64,000 nucleotides of DNA, taken from Actinomadura craniellae. Lineage in GTDB: Bacteria; Actinomycetota; Actinomycetes; Streptosporangiales; Streptosporangiaceae. The position numbers and the translations under genes were made by a program. Location: positions 62,001 to 126,000 of the forward strand of contig NZ_QLYX01000015.1 in NCBI RefSeq assembly GCF_003289645.1. Reading direction: 5' to 3'. Below the pieces are notes generated by a model that made no database searches, was not told where the DNA came from, and worked only from the letters and a program-made list of their open reading frames with translations. Positions 1 through 8,381 of the stretch are shown here, piece after piece (positions within the stretch are counted from its first letter, which is position 1; each line of letters begins with the position of its first letter).

Positions 1-81
1 CTGCGGCGGGAGACGCTCAGCGGTGGTGTCGGCGGCACGGTATAGATTCGGCGCGGTCGATCACTACGGCGAGGGGTCCGG

Positions 82-1389
82 ATGCGCGTCGAGCTGGTGA
101 CGGTGGGAGACGAGCTGCTGCTCGGTGACACGATCAACGGCAACGCGGCCTGGCTGGGCCGTGCGCTGGCGGCGGCCGGCGCCGTCGTCACCCGCAGCGT
201 GGTGGTGGGCGACGAACTGGACGTCATCGTCGAGGCCGTCACCGCGGCGCTGCACCGGGCCGACGCGGCCATCGTCACCGGCGGGCTCGGCCCCACCTAC
301 GACGACCTGACCCGGGACGCGCTGGCCGTGGCGGCCGGCACCGAACTGGTCCGCGACCCGGCGATCGTGGAGCGCCTGCGTCGCCGGTCGGCGGAGATCG
401 GGCGGCCACTGCACGACATGGCGCTGCGGATGGCCGACATCCCGGCCACGGGAACCCCGATCGACAACCCGATGGGCAGCGCGCCCGGGTTGCGGGTGGA
501 GCTGTCCGGGAAATTCGGGAAAAAGGTGGTGTACGCACTGCCCGGCGTTCCGCACGAGATGCGCGCCATCATGACCTCGGGCGTGCTGCCGGAGCTCGTG
601 GCGCGGATGTCCGGCCCGCCGCCGCGGCGGCGCACGCTCCGCACGGCCTGCGCGCGCGAGTCCGACCTGGCTGTGCGGCTGGCCCCGGTGGAGGCGCTGC
701 CCGGGGTGAAGCTGGCCTACCTGCCCGACCCCGCCGAGGTGAAGATCCGGATCAACGCGGTCGGCCCGGACGCCGCGGTCCAGCTGGCGGAGGCGGAGGA
801 ACTCGTTCGCGACCTGCTCGGCGGGTACGTCTACGGGGCCGGTGAGGAGACCCTCGACCGGGTGGTGCACCGGTTGCTGGTCGAGCGGGGCGAGACCGTC
901 GCGGTGGCCGAATCCCTCACCGGCGGATCGCTGGGCGCGGAGCTGAGTGAGATGCCCGGCTCGTCCGCGAGCTACGTCGGCGGGGTCGTCGCCTACGCCA
1001 CCCCGCTCAAGGCGTCGTTGTTGGGGGTGCCGGAGGATCTGCTGGCGCGGTCCGGACCGGTCCATCCCGAGGTGGCGGTCGCGATGGCGGTGGGGGTGCG
1101 CGATCGGCTGGGCGCCTCCTACGGGTTGGGAGTGACGGGGGTGGCCGGTCCGGAGCCCCAGGACGGGCATCCGGTGGGCACCGTGCACGTGGCGGTGGCC
1201 GGGCCGGGCACGGAGCCGGTAGTGGTCACACCGGGGTTGCCGTTGCCCGCGGCCAGTGCCGGAGTTCGACCGCTGGTACGTCGGATGACCGTTGTGCACG
1301 CTCTTGACCTGCTAAGACGCTCCATTTTGGGGCTTGGCGCCCGGTACGAATGGGAGCAGGCTCGGGAAGATCGGGAAGGGTTGGGCTGA
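82..1389 (+). CDS. cinA: CinA-family protein (competence/damage-inducible protein A)
   Basis: This 435-residue protein has the two CinA parts. The N-terminal molybdopterin-binding-like domain (about residues 1-170) carries GGLGPTYDD at 67-75. The C-terminal CinA/PncC nicotinamide-nucleotide amidohydrolase domain (about 255-415) carries AESLTGG at 276-282 and a GVTGVAGP stretch near 350. The family hydrolyses NMN and related damaged pyridine nucleotides in the cytosol. The ATG at 82 follows a GAGGGG ribosome site. In actinomycetes cinA usually follows pgsA and precedes clgR and recA; here a clgR-like gene follows after 110 bases. The C-terminal tail (about 415-435) is rich in charged residues and poorly conserved. 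Confidence 0.95.
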   Translation: MRVELVTVGDELLLGDTINGNAAWLGRALAAAGAVVTRSVVVGDELDVIVEAVTAALHRADAAIVTGGLGPTYDDLTRDALAVAAGTELVRDPAIVERLRRRSAEIGRPLHDMALRMADIPATGTPIDNPMGSAPGLRVELSGKFGKKVVYALPGVPHEMRAIMTSGVLPELVARMSGPPPRRRTLRTACARESDLAVRLAPVEALPGVKLAYLPDPAEVKIRINAVGPDAAVQLAEAEELVRDLLGGYVYGAGEETLDRVVHRLLVERGETVAVAESLTGGSLGAELSEMPGSSASYVGGVVAYATPLKASLLGVPEDLLARSGPVHPEVAVAMAVGVRDRLGASYGLGVTGVAGPEPQDGHPVGTVHVAVAGPGTEPVVVTPGLPLPAASAGVRPLVRRMTVVHALDLLRRSILGLGARYEWEQAREDREGLG

Positions 1390-1401
1390 TTACAGCGTTA
1401 C

Positions 1402-1414
1402 GTTCCAAGCGAAC
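1402..1414. promoter_or_regulatory. Candidate ClgR-type operator
   Basis: GTTCCAAGCGAAC is an imperfect inverted repeat (GTTC / GAAC) about 90 bases upstream of the clgR-like gene. Actinobacterial ClgR sites contain GCGAAC half-sites, so autoregulation is plausible. The second half-site is degenerate and the assignment is inference. Confidence 0.35.
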
Positions 1415-1499
1415 ACGAAATCCTCGGTCTGCCGCGCCCAACGTAAAGCCGGGTACGGTGGAACCGACAGATGGTCCGAACTGGGGAGGGAGCGAGACG

Positions 1500-1856
1500 A
1501 TGGTCCTGCTTCGCCAGCTGCTCGGCGACGTTCTGCGGCAGCTGCGGCTGCGCCAGGGTCGCACCCTCCGTGAAGTGTCGGCGGCGGCGAGAGTCTCCCT
1601 GGGATACCTTTCCGAGGTCGAGCGAGGGCAAAAAGAGGCGTCCTCGGAGTTGCTCGCCTCGATCTGCCGAGCTCTCGGGGTCCCGCTGTCGCACGTCCTG
1701 CGCGAGGTCTCAGACCAGCTCGCACTGGCCGAACTGCAGCACGAGCCCGTCATGGCGGGCGCGCCGCCCGAGCACGAGCGGCTCGACGCCGAGACGATCC
1801 CGGCCACGCCGGAGGAGATCACCGGAGAGTTCCGCGCCGACATGGTCGCGGCTTGA
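1500..1856 (+). CDS. ClgR-like XRE-family transcriptional regulator
   Basis: This 118-residue protein has a Cro/CI-type helix-turn-helix at about residues 13-67 ([20 protein letters not shown] followed by RGQKEAS), the signature of ClgR/PopR regulators that activate clp protease and stress genes in actinobacteria. The ATG at 1500 was chosen because GGGGAGGG lies 10-17 bases upstream; longer in-frame versions add a basic, unstructured leader. The tail ends in hydrophobic residues (MVAA), resembling the Ala-rich C-terminus that makes ClgR a Clp substrate in other species; that link is inference. The position after cinA in the recA region is the usual one for clgR. Confidence 0.85.
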   Translation: MVLLRQLLGDVLRQLRLRQGRTLREVSAAARVSLGYLSEVERGQKEASSELLASICRALGVPLSHVLREVSDQLALAELQHEPVMAGAPPEHERLDAETIPATPEEITGEFRADMVAA

Positions 1857-1905
1857 CCTTGACCAGCGGTATTCCCGCGCAGGTGGTGCTGAGGGTCACG
1901 ATTCG

Positions 1906-1952
1906 ATCCGTTATGGGTGGGCACTGTGAGGCGTTGTAACGGATAGTCCGTT
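1906..1952. promoter_or_regulatory. dps upstream operator cluster (TCCGTT / AACGGA half-sites)
   Basis: The 120-base gap before dps has ATCCGTTA at 1906-1913, its inverse TAACGGAT at 1937-1944, and a perfect 6-3-6 palindrome AACGGATAGTCCGTT at 1938-1952. The three half-sites lie just upstream of the dps ribosome site and look like an operator for a dimeric regulator. Which regulator binds is unknown. Confidence 0.5.
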
Positions 1953-1977
1953 TCATCGTCTGGGAAGGAGCCCGCCA

Positions 1978-2448
1978 ATGGTGGCGACGGTCAAGAGCCC
2001 GCTGTCCGACGATGCCCTGAAGGTCACGGGGGATGCCCTGCAGCGTTCCCTGATCGATCTGATCGACCTCGCGCTGGTGTCCAAGCAGGCTCACTGGAAC
2101 ATCACCGGCCGTAACTTCAAGTCCGTGCACGAGCAGCTCGACGAGGTCGTGGCGTTCGCGCGCAAGTACCAGGACCGGGTCGCCGAGCGCGCGGTCGCCA
2201 TCGGGCTGAACCCCGACGGCCGGGCCCGCACCCTGGCCGACCGGACGGCCCTGCCACAACTGGAGCTCGGCTACCTCGCCGATGACAAGGTCGTCAGCGC
2301 GCTGTCCGACGTTCTGGGGCAGCTGATCGCCCGGTTCCGGGAGCGCGTCGAGTCCACGGAGAAGCCCGACCCGGTCACCCAGGACCTGCTCATCGACATC
2401 ACGGCGAAGCTGGAGAAGCACCGCTGGATGTTCACGGTCCAGCACTGA
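1978..2448 (+). CDS. dps: Dps family DNA-binding ferritin-like protein
   Basis: This 156-residue protein has the normal length of Dps, the 12-subunit iron-storing protein that protects DNA from peroxide. The ferroxidase motif is clear: H39 (in AHWNITG), H51 and D55 have the same spacing as H51, H63 and D67 of E. coli Dps, where they form the di-iron site between subunits. The N-terminus is short with few lysines, so direct DNA binding is not obvious. The start follows a GGGAAGGAG ribosome site. It is a single-gene unit: an operator-like repeat lies upstream and a strong hairpin follows the stop. Confidence 0.93.
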   Translation: MVATVKSPLSDDALKVTGDALQRSLIDLIDLALVSKQAHWNITGRNFKSVHEQLDEVVAFARKYQDRVAERAVAIGLNPDGRARTLADRTALPQLELGYLADDKVVSALSDVLGQLIARFRERVESTEKPDPVTQDLLIDITAKLEKHRWMFTVQH

Positions 2449-2463
2449 CCCGCCGATCGCACA

Positions 2464-2490
2464 CGGCCCCCGGCACCCCGCCGGGGGCCG
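2464..2490. terminator. Bidirectional terminator between dps and nei2
   Basis: A perfect 11-base-pair stem (CGGCCCCCGGC with GCCGGGGGCCG) and a 5-base loop sit 15 bases after the dps stop and 3 bases before the end of the convergent glycosylase gene. It can serve both genes; there is no long T run, as is common in GC-rich actinomycetes. Confidence 0.8.
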
Positions 2491-2493
2491 TTC

Positions 2494-3276
2494 TCATGCC
2501 TCCGGCTGGCAGCGCGGGCACCAGAAGGCGATCCGCGCACGGCCCGGCGGCCCCTGCTCGGCCCGGCGGATCGGGGTGCCGCAGCGGCGGCAGGGCCGGC
2601 CCGCCCGGCCGTACACGAAGTGCTCCCGGCCGGGCCGGCGGTCGCCCGTGGTGATGTGGCCGGTCCGGTCCCGGTTGGCCGCCAGCAGCCGATGCGCGAG
2701 ATCCACCAGCCCGGGCAGGTCGGGAACGTCGCGGACCCGGCGCCACGGGTGCGTGCCGCGCAGGAACAGCAGTTCGGCCTTGTAGATGTTGCCGATCCCG
2801 GCCAGCCGCGACTGGTCGAGGACCGCGTCGCCGATCTCCTGATCGGGCCGCTCGGCGAGGCGGCGGACGGCCTCGGCCGGATCCCAGTCCGGACCGAGCG
2901 GGTCGGGGCCGAGATGCCCGACGACCGTGTCCTCCGCGGCGGTGCGCAGCAACTCGACCACACCGAGGGAGCGTCCCACCGCCTCCCACCCTGCGTTGGC
3001 CAGCACCAGCCGGACGCGGTGGTCACGCGGTGGTGTGCCGCCGGCCGGGCGGATCAGCCAGACGCCGTCCATTTTCAGGTGGACGTGCACGGTGAGCCCG
3101 CCGGCCACCCGGATCAGCAGGTGCTTGCCGCGGGCGACGACCTCGGTCACCGTCCGGCCGCGCAGGTCGGCGGTGGCCGCCCCGGGCACCCGGAAGTCGG
3201 CGCGGGTCAGCGCCCGGCCGGCCAGCGCCGCGTGCAGCCGCCGGGCGGTCTGGTGGACCACGTCGCCCTCGGGCAT
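2494..3276 (-). CDS. nei2: Fpg/Nei-family DNA glycosylase (Nei2-like, endonuclease VIII type)
   Basis: This 260-residue enzyme starts MPEGD, so after Met removal it has the N-terminal proline and adjacent glutamate of bifunctional Fpg/Nei glycosylases, which excise oxidised bases and cut the abasic site. The middle holds the helix-two-turn-helix region (QSRLAGIGNIYKAE, about 150-165). The C-terminus carries a zinc finger with CRRC near 236 and CPRC near the end. MPEGD rather than MPELPE points to the Nei branch. It lies 4 bases after an Rrf2-family regulator gene and is probably co-transcribed with it. Confidence 0.92.
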   Translation of the reverse strand: MPEGDVVHQTARRLHAALAGRALTRADFRVPGAATADLRGRTVTEVVARGKHLLIRVAGGLTVHVHLKMDGVWLIRPAGGTPPRDHRVRLVLANAGWEAVGRSLGVVELLRTAAEDTVVGHLGPDPLGPDWDPAEAVRRLAERPDQEIGDAVLDQSRLAGIGNIYKAELLFLRGTHPWRRVRDVPDLPGLVDLAHRLLAANRDRTGHITTGDRRPGREHFVYGRAGRPCRRCGTPIRRAEQGPPGRARIAFWCPRCQPEA

Positions 3277-3280
3277 CGGA

Positions 3281-3745
3281 TCACCGGAAGGCCGGGCTCT
3301 CCCACGCCTCGGGGTCCTCGGTCAGCTTGCGCACCTGCGGGGGCAGGTCGCCCGTCGCGATGTGCGCCAGCATGACCTGTTCGAGGATGCCCCGCTCGCT
3401 GGCGCGCAGCGCGATCCACACGTCCTGCAGGGACCGGGCGGGCCCCTCGTAACCGACGTGCTCGGGCCGCTCGCCGCGCACCCCGAGCAGCGGGCCGTCG
3501 ATGGCGCGGATGACGTCGGCCATGGAGATCTGGTCGGCCGGGCGGGCCAGCCAGTACCCGCCCTCGGGGCCGCGCTGGCTGCGGACCAGACCGGAGCGGC
3601 GCAGCTGGCCGAGGATGTTCTCCAGGAACTTGGGCGGTATCTGCTGCGCCTGGGCGAGCTGGACCGCGGTCACCGGACGATCGCCGGCGACTGCGAGTTC
3701 GGCGGCGGCGCGCAGTGCGTAGTCGACCCGGGCGGACAATCGCAT
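3281..3745 (-). CDS. Rrf2-family transcriptional regulator
   Basis: This 154-residue protein opens with MRLSARVDYALRAAAELA and contains the winged helix characteristic of Rrf2 (IscR, NsrR, CymR), including GGYWLARP near 62-69. It has no cysteine at all, so it cannot bind a cluster as IscR or NsrR do and is more like cluster-free CymR-type members. The ATG at 3745 follows a GATAAT-like stretch and an A/T-rich leader, so initiation from a short leader is likely. The glycosylase gene follows after 4 bases, which suggests the regulator controls its own unit and perhaps repair of oxidised DNA; the signal is unknown. Confidence 0.9.
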   Translation of the reverse strand: MRLSARVDYALRAAAELAVAGDRPVTAVQLAQAQQIPPKFLENILGQLRRSGLVRSQRGPEGGYWLARPADQISMADVIRAIDGPLLGVRGERPEHVGYEGPARSLQDVWIALRASERGILEQVMLAHIATGDLPPQVRKLTEDPEAWESPAFR

Positions 3746-3781
3746 GGAATTGATTATCCCTTGTCGGTAGGACTGGTTGGG

Positions 3782-5224
3782 TTATCCGGGTGTCCTTATC
3801 AGGCCGAGGAACTCCGCCGCCGCCCGGGCGTTCGCGCTCGACGCGCCGTAGGTGGCCAGGTGGGCGGCGCCTTCGGGACGCCATATCGGCAGACCCATTT
3901 CGACGATGACCGCCTCCGGCCGGGCCGCGAGCAGCGTTTCGGTCAGCTTGCGCTGATCGGGGTGGCGGTGGGCGTCGCGGACCACGACGACCAGGCCCCG
4001 GCCGGTGGCGCGTTCCAGCAGGGCGGCCGGATCGGCCTCGGCGCCCGCCACCCGGACCACGTCGGTGCCGTCTCCGGTCCAGCCGCCCAGCCCCCACGGG
4101 ACCGGGCCGACCGCGATGTTGCCGGGCGCCTCCAGTTCCACCACCAGGGCCGGGCTCGGCACGGCCGGCCGGCCGGTCGCCCGCAGCGCGCGCCGGGCGG
4201 CGGCCAGCCCGAGCGCCCGGTCGGCCGTCGTGCCGCTGGGGCGGAAGGTCAGCCGCCGGGCCCGCGCGGCCGCGTCCGCCAGCCGTTCGTGCGGCAGCCG
4301 ACCGGACCGGACGGCGGCGACCACCGCGTCGACGATCGCCTGGACGCTCGCGCCGTACTCGCGGGAGCCCAGGCACAGCAGGTCCGCTCCGGCGCGCAGC
4401 GCCCGGACGGACGCCTCGGGCAGGCCGATGTCGCCGCTGGCCCCCTTCATGTCCAGGGCGTCGGTGACGATGACGCCCTGGTAGCCGAGGTGGTCGCGCA
4501 GCAGCCCGGTGATCGCGGCGTGTGACAGCGTGGCCGGCTCGTCGCCGGTGAGCGAGGGCAGGGCGAGGTGACCGGTCATCACGCTCTGCACGCCCGCCTC
4601 GATCGCGGCCCGGAAGGGCACCAGTTCGCGGCGTTCCAGCAGGGCCAGATCCGCCTCGATGGCCGGCACCGCCAGGTGGGAGTCGACCACGGTGGCGCCG
4701 TGCCCGGGGAAGTGCTTGGCGCAGGCGGCGACGCCGGCCTCCTGCATGCCCTGGACGGCCGCCGCCGCGTGCCGGGCGACCAGGGCGGGGTCCGCGCCGA
4801 AGGAGCGGGTTCCGACGATCGGGTTGTCGGCGGCCGTGTTGACGTCGACCGAGGGGGCGAAGTCCAGGCCGACCCCGGCCGCGGCCAGTTCGGCGCCGAG
4901 CGAGCGGTAGACGCGCCGGGTGAGATCGGTGTCGTCCGCCGCGCCGAGCGCGGCGTTCCCCGGGTAGGGGCTGCCGGTCAGGTGGCCGAGCCGGGTGACG
5001 TCGCCGCCCTCCTCGTCGATGGCGATGACCGGGTCGGCGTCGCGGCGCAGCTCGCGGGTGAGCGCCGCCAGCTCTTCGGCACCGGGGACGTTGCCGTTGA
5101 TGGCGAACAGGGTGACGCCGGCCAGCCCCCGGTCCAGTTCGTCCAGCAGCCAGCGGGGCGCGGTGGCGCCGCTGAAGGCGGGCAGCAGCGTGGCCCGGGC
5201 CAGCCGGGAGATCTCGTCGGTCAT
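3782..5224 (-). CDS. Glycoside hydrolase family 3, NagZ-like beta-N-acetylhexosaminidase
   Basis: This 480-residue protein has the GH3 TIM-barrel domain with the motif KHFPGHG, typical of NagZ-type beta-N-acetylglucosaminidases, and GVIVTDALDMKG, which supplies the nucleophilic aspartate. A second alpha/beta domain fills the C-terminal 170 residues. No signal peptide is visible, so it probably acts in the cytosol on imported GlcNAc-containing oligosaccharides or muropeptides. The gene is last in an operon with a sugar importer. The start at 5224 has AAGGG 6 bases upstream; an ATG at 5230, overlapping the permease stop as ATGA, is an alternative. Confidence 0.9.
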   Translation of the reverse strand: MTDEISRLARATLLPAFSGATAPRWLLDELDRGLAGVTLFAINGNVPGAEELAALTRELRRDADPVIAIDEEGGDVTRLGHLTGSPYPGNAALGAADDTDLTRRVYRSLGAELAAAGVGLDFAPSVDVNTAADNPIVGTRSFGADPALVARHAAAAVQGMQEAGVAACAKHFPGHGATVVDSHLAVPAIEADLALLERRELVPFRAAIEAGVQSVMTGHLALPSLTGDEPATLSHAAITGLLRDHLGYQGVIVTDALDMKGASGDIGLPEASVRALRAGADLLCLGSREYGASVQAIVDAVVAAVRSGRLPHERLADAAARARRLTFRPSGTTADRALGLAAARRALRATGRPAVPSPALVVELEAPGNIAVGPVPWGLGGWTGDGTDVVRVAGAEADPAALLERATGRGLVVVVRDAHRHPDQRKLTETLLAARPEAVIVEMGLPIWRPEGAAHLATYGASSANARAAAEFLGLIRTPG

Positions 5225-5226
5225 CC

Positions 5227-6057
5227 TCATCCCTTGATCGCCCCGGAGGTCAGCCCGGAGACCATCCGGCGCTGGACCAGCAGGAAGAACACGATGACGG
5301 GGAGGGACAGCAGCGTCGAGGCCGCCATGATCGGGCCCCACTCGTTCCCCCCGCGTCCGAAGAAGTACTGCATCATGATCGGCAAGGTGTACTTGGACTG
5401 GTCGTCGAGGAACGTGAAGGCGAAGATGAACTCGTTCCAGGCGGTGATGAAGGAGAAGATGCTGGTCGCCACCAGTCCGGGAGCGACCAGCGGCAGCAGC
5501 ACGGTGAAGAACGTCCGCACCGGCCCGGCGCCGTCGATGGCCGCGGCCTCCTCCAACTCCCGGGGCACGGCCGCCACGAACCCGCGCAGCATCCAGATGG
5601 AGAACGGCAGCGCGAAGCCGATGTAGACGATGGACAGCCCGACCAGGCTGTCGAGCAGGGTGAGCCGTTTGAGGTCCAGGAACAGCGGGATGACCAGGGC
5701 CTCCAGCGGGACCATCTGCACCACCAGCAGCATCACCAGGAAGGTGGTGCGGAACGTGAACCGGAACCGGGCCACGGCGGTCGCGGCCAGCACGGCCAGC
5801 AGCCCCGAGACGACGACCGTGCCGAGCGCCAGCAGCAGGCTGTTGCCGAAGTAGGACCAGAACGAGGTCTCGGCGATCCTGCCGTTCAGCACGAAGTCGA
5901 AGTGCCGCACGGTCGGGTCGGCGGGTAGCGGCTTCGGGGTGGAGCTGAAGATCTCGTCATTGGGCTTGAAGGCCGTGGAGACCATCCAGAAGACCGGGAA
6001 GACCGCCAGGACGAAGACCAGGACGCCGAGCGCGTTGAACATGGCCCGGGTTCTCAT
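5227..6057 (-). CDS. Carbohydrate ABC transporter permease, MalG/DasC type
   Basis: This 276-residue inner-membrane protein has six predicted transmembrane segments and the EAA loop (ELEEAAAIDGAGPVRTFF, about 162-179) that contacts the ATPase, as in MalG, DasC and NgcG. It overlaps the preceding permease gene by ATGA and runs into the GH3 gene. No ATPase gene is in the operon; in actinomycetes such importers share the multitask ATPase MsiK encoded elsewhere. The substrate is probably an amino-sugar oligosaccharide, inferred from the NagZ-like enzyme and ROK regulator. Confidence 0.92.
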   Translation of the reverse strand: MRTRAMFNALGVLVFVLAVFPVFWMVSTAFKPNDEIFSSTPKPLPADPTVRHFDFVLNGRIAETSFWSYFGNSLLLALGTVVVSGLLAVLAATAVARFRFTFRTTFLVMLLVVQMVPLEALVIPLFLDLKRLTLLDSLVGLSIVYIGFALPFSIWMLRGFVAAVPRELEEAAAIDGAGPVRTFFTVLLPLVAPGLVATSIFSFITAWNEFIFAFTFLDDQSKYTLPIMMQYFFGRGGNEWGPIMAASTLLSLPVIVFFLLVQRRMVSGLTSGAIKG

Positions 6058-7028
6058 TTCGTCTCCCCCTGACGCACCATGATCCGGACATAGGCGGCCG
6101 TGACCACCAGCAGCAGCAGCGTCAGCACCAGGGCGATCGCCGAGCCCATGCCGAGCTTGGGGTTGATCCCGCCGAACGCCTCGGAGTAGGCGTACAGCGA
6201 GAGGTTGAAGGCGTCCCGGTTGGCCAGCCCGGCCATGATGAAGAGCTGGGTGAACACCTTGAAGTCCCAGATGATCGACAGCACGGTCAGCACCAGGAAG
6301 ATCGGCCGGAGCAGCGGGAAGGTGATCTGCCAGAACGTGCGCCAGGCGCCGGCGCCGTCCACCCGCGCCGCCTCGTACAGCTCGCCCGGCACGCTCCGCA
6401 GGCCCGCCAGCACCGACACCGCGATGAAGGGGAAGGACTGCCAGACCACGCAGATGGTCAGCACGGTGTAGGTGGGCAACGGGGAGGCGAACCAGTTGTA
6501 GTCGGCCCAGCCGTCGCCGACGAGGGCGTCCGGCAGCAGGTCCAGGAACCAGTTGACGGCGCCGCCGGTGTTGCCGAACAGCCAGTAGAAGATGATCGCC
6601 GCGGTGATCGGTGGGGTGGCCCAGGCGACCATCACGCCGCCCGCCACGAAGGACGACATCCGCCTGCCCAGCCGGTTGAGCAGCAGGCCCACCAGCGTTC
6701 CGAGCACCAGGGTGAGCGTGACGGCCACCACCCCGAACAGCAGGGTGTGCTTGAGGCTCTGCCAGAAGAGCGGGTCATCGAAGATTGTGCGGAAGTTCTC
6801 GGTGCCGACCGCTTCGGCGGGTTCGCCGCGCAGTTGGCGGTTGCCGACCTTCTGGAAGGACATCACGCCGATCTGGATCATCGGCCAGAACATCAGCAGG
6901 GCGATGACGACCAGAGTCGGCAGGATCAGCAGGTAGGGGCCGAGGCGCGGGCGGCGGCGGCGCGCCGGGCCGGAGGTCTTCCGGCCCGGCGCGCTCCGCG
7001 ACGGGGAGGCGGTGTCGAGCATGGTCAC
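6054..7028 (-). CDS. Carbohydrate ABC transporter permease, MalF/DasB type
   Basis: This 324-residue membrane protein has a basic N-terminal tail (residues 16-28, RKTSGPARRRRPR), six predicted transmembrane segments and the EAA motif (GELYEAARVDGAGAWRTFWQ, near 220). It pairs with the MalG-type permease to form the channel. Its start, GTG at 7028, overlaps the stop of the binding-protein gene as GTGA, and its own stop overlaps the next start as ATGA, so the three are translationally coupled. An ATG at 7022 is a possible start. Confidence 0.92.
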   Translation of the reverse strand: MTMLDTASPSRSAPGRKTSGPARRRRPRLGPYLLILPTLVVIALLMFWPMIQIGVMSFQKVGNRQLRGEPAEAVGTENFRTIFDDPLFWQSLKHTLLFGVVAVTLTLVLGTLVGLLLNRLGRRMSSFVAGGVMVAWATPPITAAIIFYWLFGNTGGAVNWFLDLLPDALVGDGWADYNWFASPLPTYTVLTICVVWQSFPFIAVSVLAGLRSVPGELYEAARVDGAGAWRTFWQITFPLLRPIFLVLTVLSIIWDFKVFTQLFIMAGLANRDAFNLSLYAYSEAFGGINPKLGMGSAIALVLTLLLLVVTAAYVRIMVRQGETK

Positions 7029-8281
7029 GGGTTGAGCAGCTTATTGGCCTCGTCGTTGGCCTTCTTCAGCTCCTCGTCCAGCGCCTTGCCCTGCATCACG
7101 TTCTTGACCAGGGTGGGGATGACCTTCTTGGTGCCCTCGAACTCGGCCCAGCCGGAGCTCAGCGGGGCCATCTTGAGGTTGGCCGCGATCTGGGTGAACG
7201 GGGCGAGGACGGGGTCGCTGAACTTCACGTCGGTGTGCATCGAGGAGAAGCCGCTGTAGTCGGCCCATGCCTGGGCGTTCTTTTTGTCGTTGAGGATGGC
7301 CATGTACTCGAACGCGGCGTCCTTGGCCTTGCTGTCGTTCCAGACGGCCAGGTCCGAGCCGCCGGCCAGCACGGGAGCGTTGCCGCCGTTCTGGGACGGG
7401 ATGGGGAAGACGCCCCACTTGGTGGCGTTCGCGGCGCCGGTCTTCTTGAGCTCCTTGAAGGCCCAGCTGCCGTCGATGTACATGCCGAGTTTGCCGACCG
7501 CGAAGTCCTGCTGCGGGCCCTGCAGTTCGTTCTTGCCGATGTACTTGGCGGGGGCGACCTTGTCCCGGGTGACGAGGCCGGCGTAGAAGTCGATCGCGGT
7601 GCGGGCCTGCGGCTGGTCGAGCTTACCCGTCCACTTGTCGCCCTCCTTGACGGCGACCTCGCCGCCCGCGCCCCAGATGAAGCTGACGATGCCGTTGGTC
7701 TGGTCGCTGGGGGCGCTGATGCCCGGCACATCCTTCTCGTCCTGGATCTTCTTGGCCGCGGCGCTCAGCTCGGCCCAGGTCTTCGGCGGCTGGATGCCGA
7801 GCTCCTGGAACCAGTCGGTGCGGTACCAGATGCCGCGCACGCCGCCGTACCAGGGCATGGCGTAGGTCTTGCCGCCCGACTGGTCGTTGGTGAGCGCGGT
7901 CTTGCTCAGGGTCTTGACGCCGGCCCAGCCGTTCATCTTCTCGGTGATGTCGGCGAGATTGCCCTGCTCGATGTGCGACTGTACGTCGGTGTTGCCCAGT
8001 TCGGTGACGTCCGGGCCGGCGCCCCCGGCCGCGGCACGCTGGAAGGTGCTCGCGACCTGCGGCCACGGGACGTACTTGATGACGACGTCGGTGTTCGGGT
8101 GCTTCTTGCGGAACTCGGCCTCGACCCCGTCGAGGAACTTGGTCTGTTCCGGGGTTCCCTCGCCCATCATCCAGACGTTGAGCTTGGCCGGGCTCTCTGC
8201 TTCCGGAGTGCTTTCTCCGCCACAGGCTGTGGCCGCTGTAGCGAGCGCGGCCGCTATGGCCGCCACCTGCAGAAATCTCAC
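7025..8281 (-). CDS. Extracellular sugar-binding lipoprotein of the ABC importer
   Basis: This 418-residue family-1 solute-binding protein captures sugar outside the membrane. The short signal peptide MRFLQVAAIAAALATAATAC ends in a lipobox (ATAC) with the lipidated cysteine at residue 20. I chose GTG at 8281 because AGAGG lies 9 bases upstream and it gives a normal signal peptide; GTG at 8305 would add MTPERKCP. It heads the operon (binding protein, MalF, MalG, GH3) and is divergent from a ROK repressor whose likely operator lies upstream. The nearest described arrangement is ngcEFG (GlcNAc/chitobiose), but the substrate cannot be read from sequence. Confidence 0.9.
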   Translation of the reverse strand: MRFLQVAAIAAALATAATACGGESTPEAESPAKLNVWMMGEGTPEQTKFLDGVEAEFRKKHPNTDVVIKYVPWPQVASTFQRAAAGGAGPDVTELGNTDVQSHIEQGNLADITEKMNGWAGVKTLSKTALTNDQSGGKTYAMPWYGGVRGIWYRTDWFQELGIQPPKTWAELSAAAKKIQDEKDVPGISAPSDQTNGIVSFIWGAGGEVAVKEGDKWTGKLDQPQARTAIDFYAGLVTRDKVAPAKYIGKNELQGPQQDFAVGKLGMYIDGSWAFKELKKTGAANATKWGVFPIPSQNGGNAPVLAGGSDLAVWNDSKAKDAAFEYMAILNDKKNAQAWADYSGFSSMHTDVKFSDPVLAPFTQIAANLKMAPLSSGWAEFEGTKKVIPTLVKNVMQGKALDEELKKANDEANKLLNP

Positions 8282-8317
8282 GGGGCACTTCCTCTCGGGT
8301 GTCACCTGGGCGGTAAA

Positions 8318-8354
8318 CTAACAAGAAACTTTCCTAAACAAAACAGTCTGTTAG
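8318..8354. promoter_or_regulatory. Probable ROK repressor operator between the sugar operon and its regulator
   Basis: This A/T-rich stretch in a very GC-rich genome holds the small palindrome GAAACTTTC at 8325-8333 and a flanking inverted repeat CTAACA (8318-8323) / TGTTAG (8349-8354). GAAAC/GTTTC motifs with flanking A/T are typical of NagC/XylR-like ROK operators. It sits between the divergent starts and probably contains both promoters. Confidence 0.6.
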
Positions 8355-8381
8355 CGGATTGAGACCACAAGGAGCGCGAGT

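Noticed and set aside
3756-3780. TTGTCGGTA near 3757 as a damage promoter
   Set aside because: It points into the antisense side of the GH3 gene and has no -10 at the right spacing.
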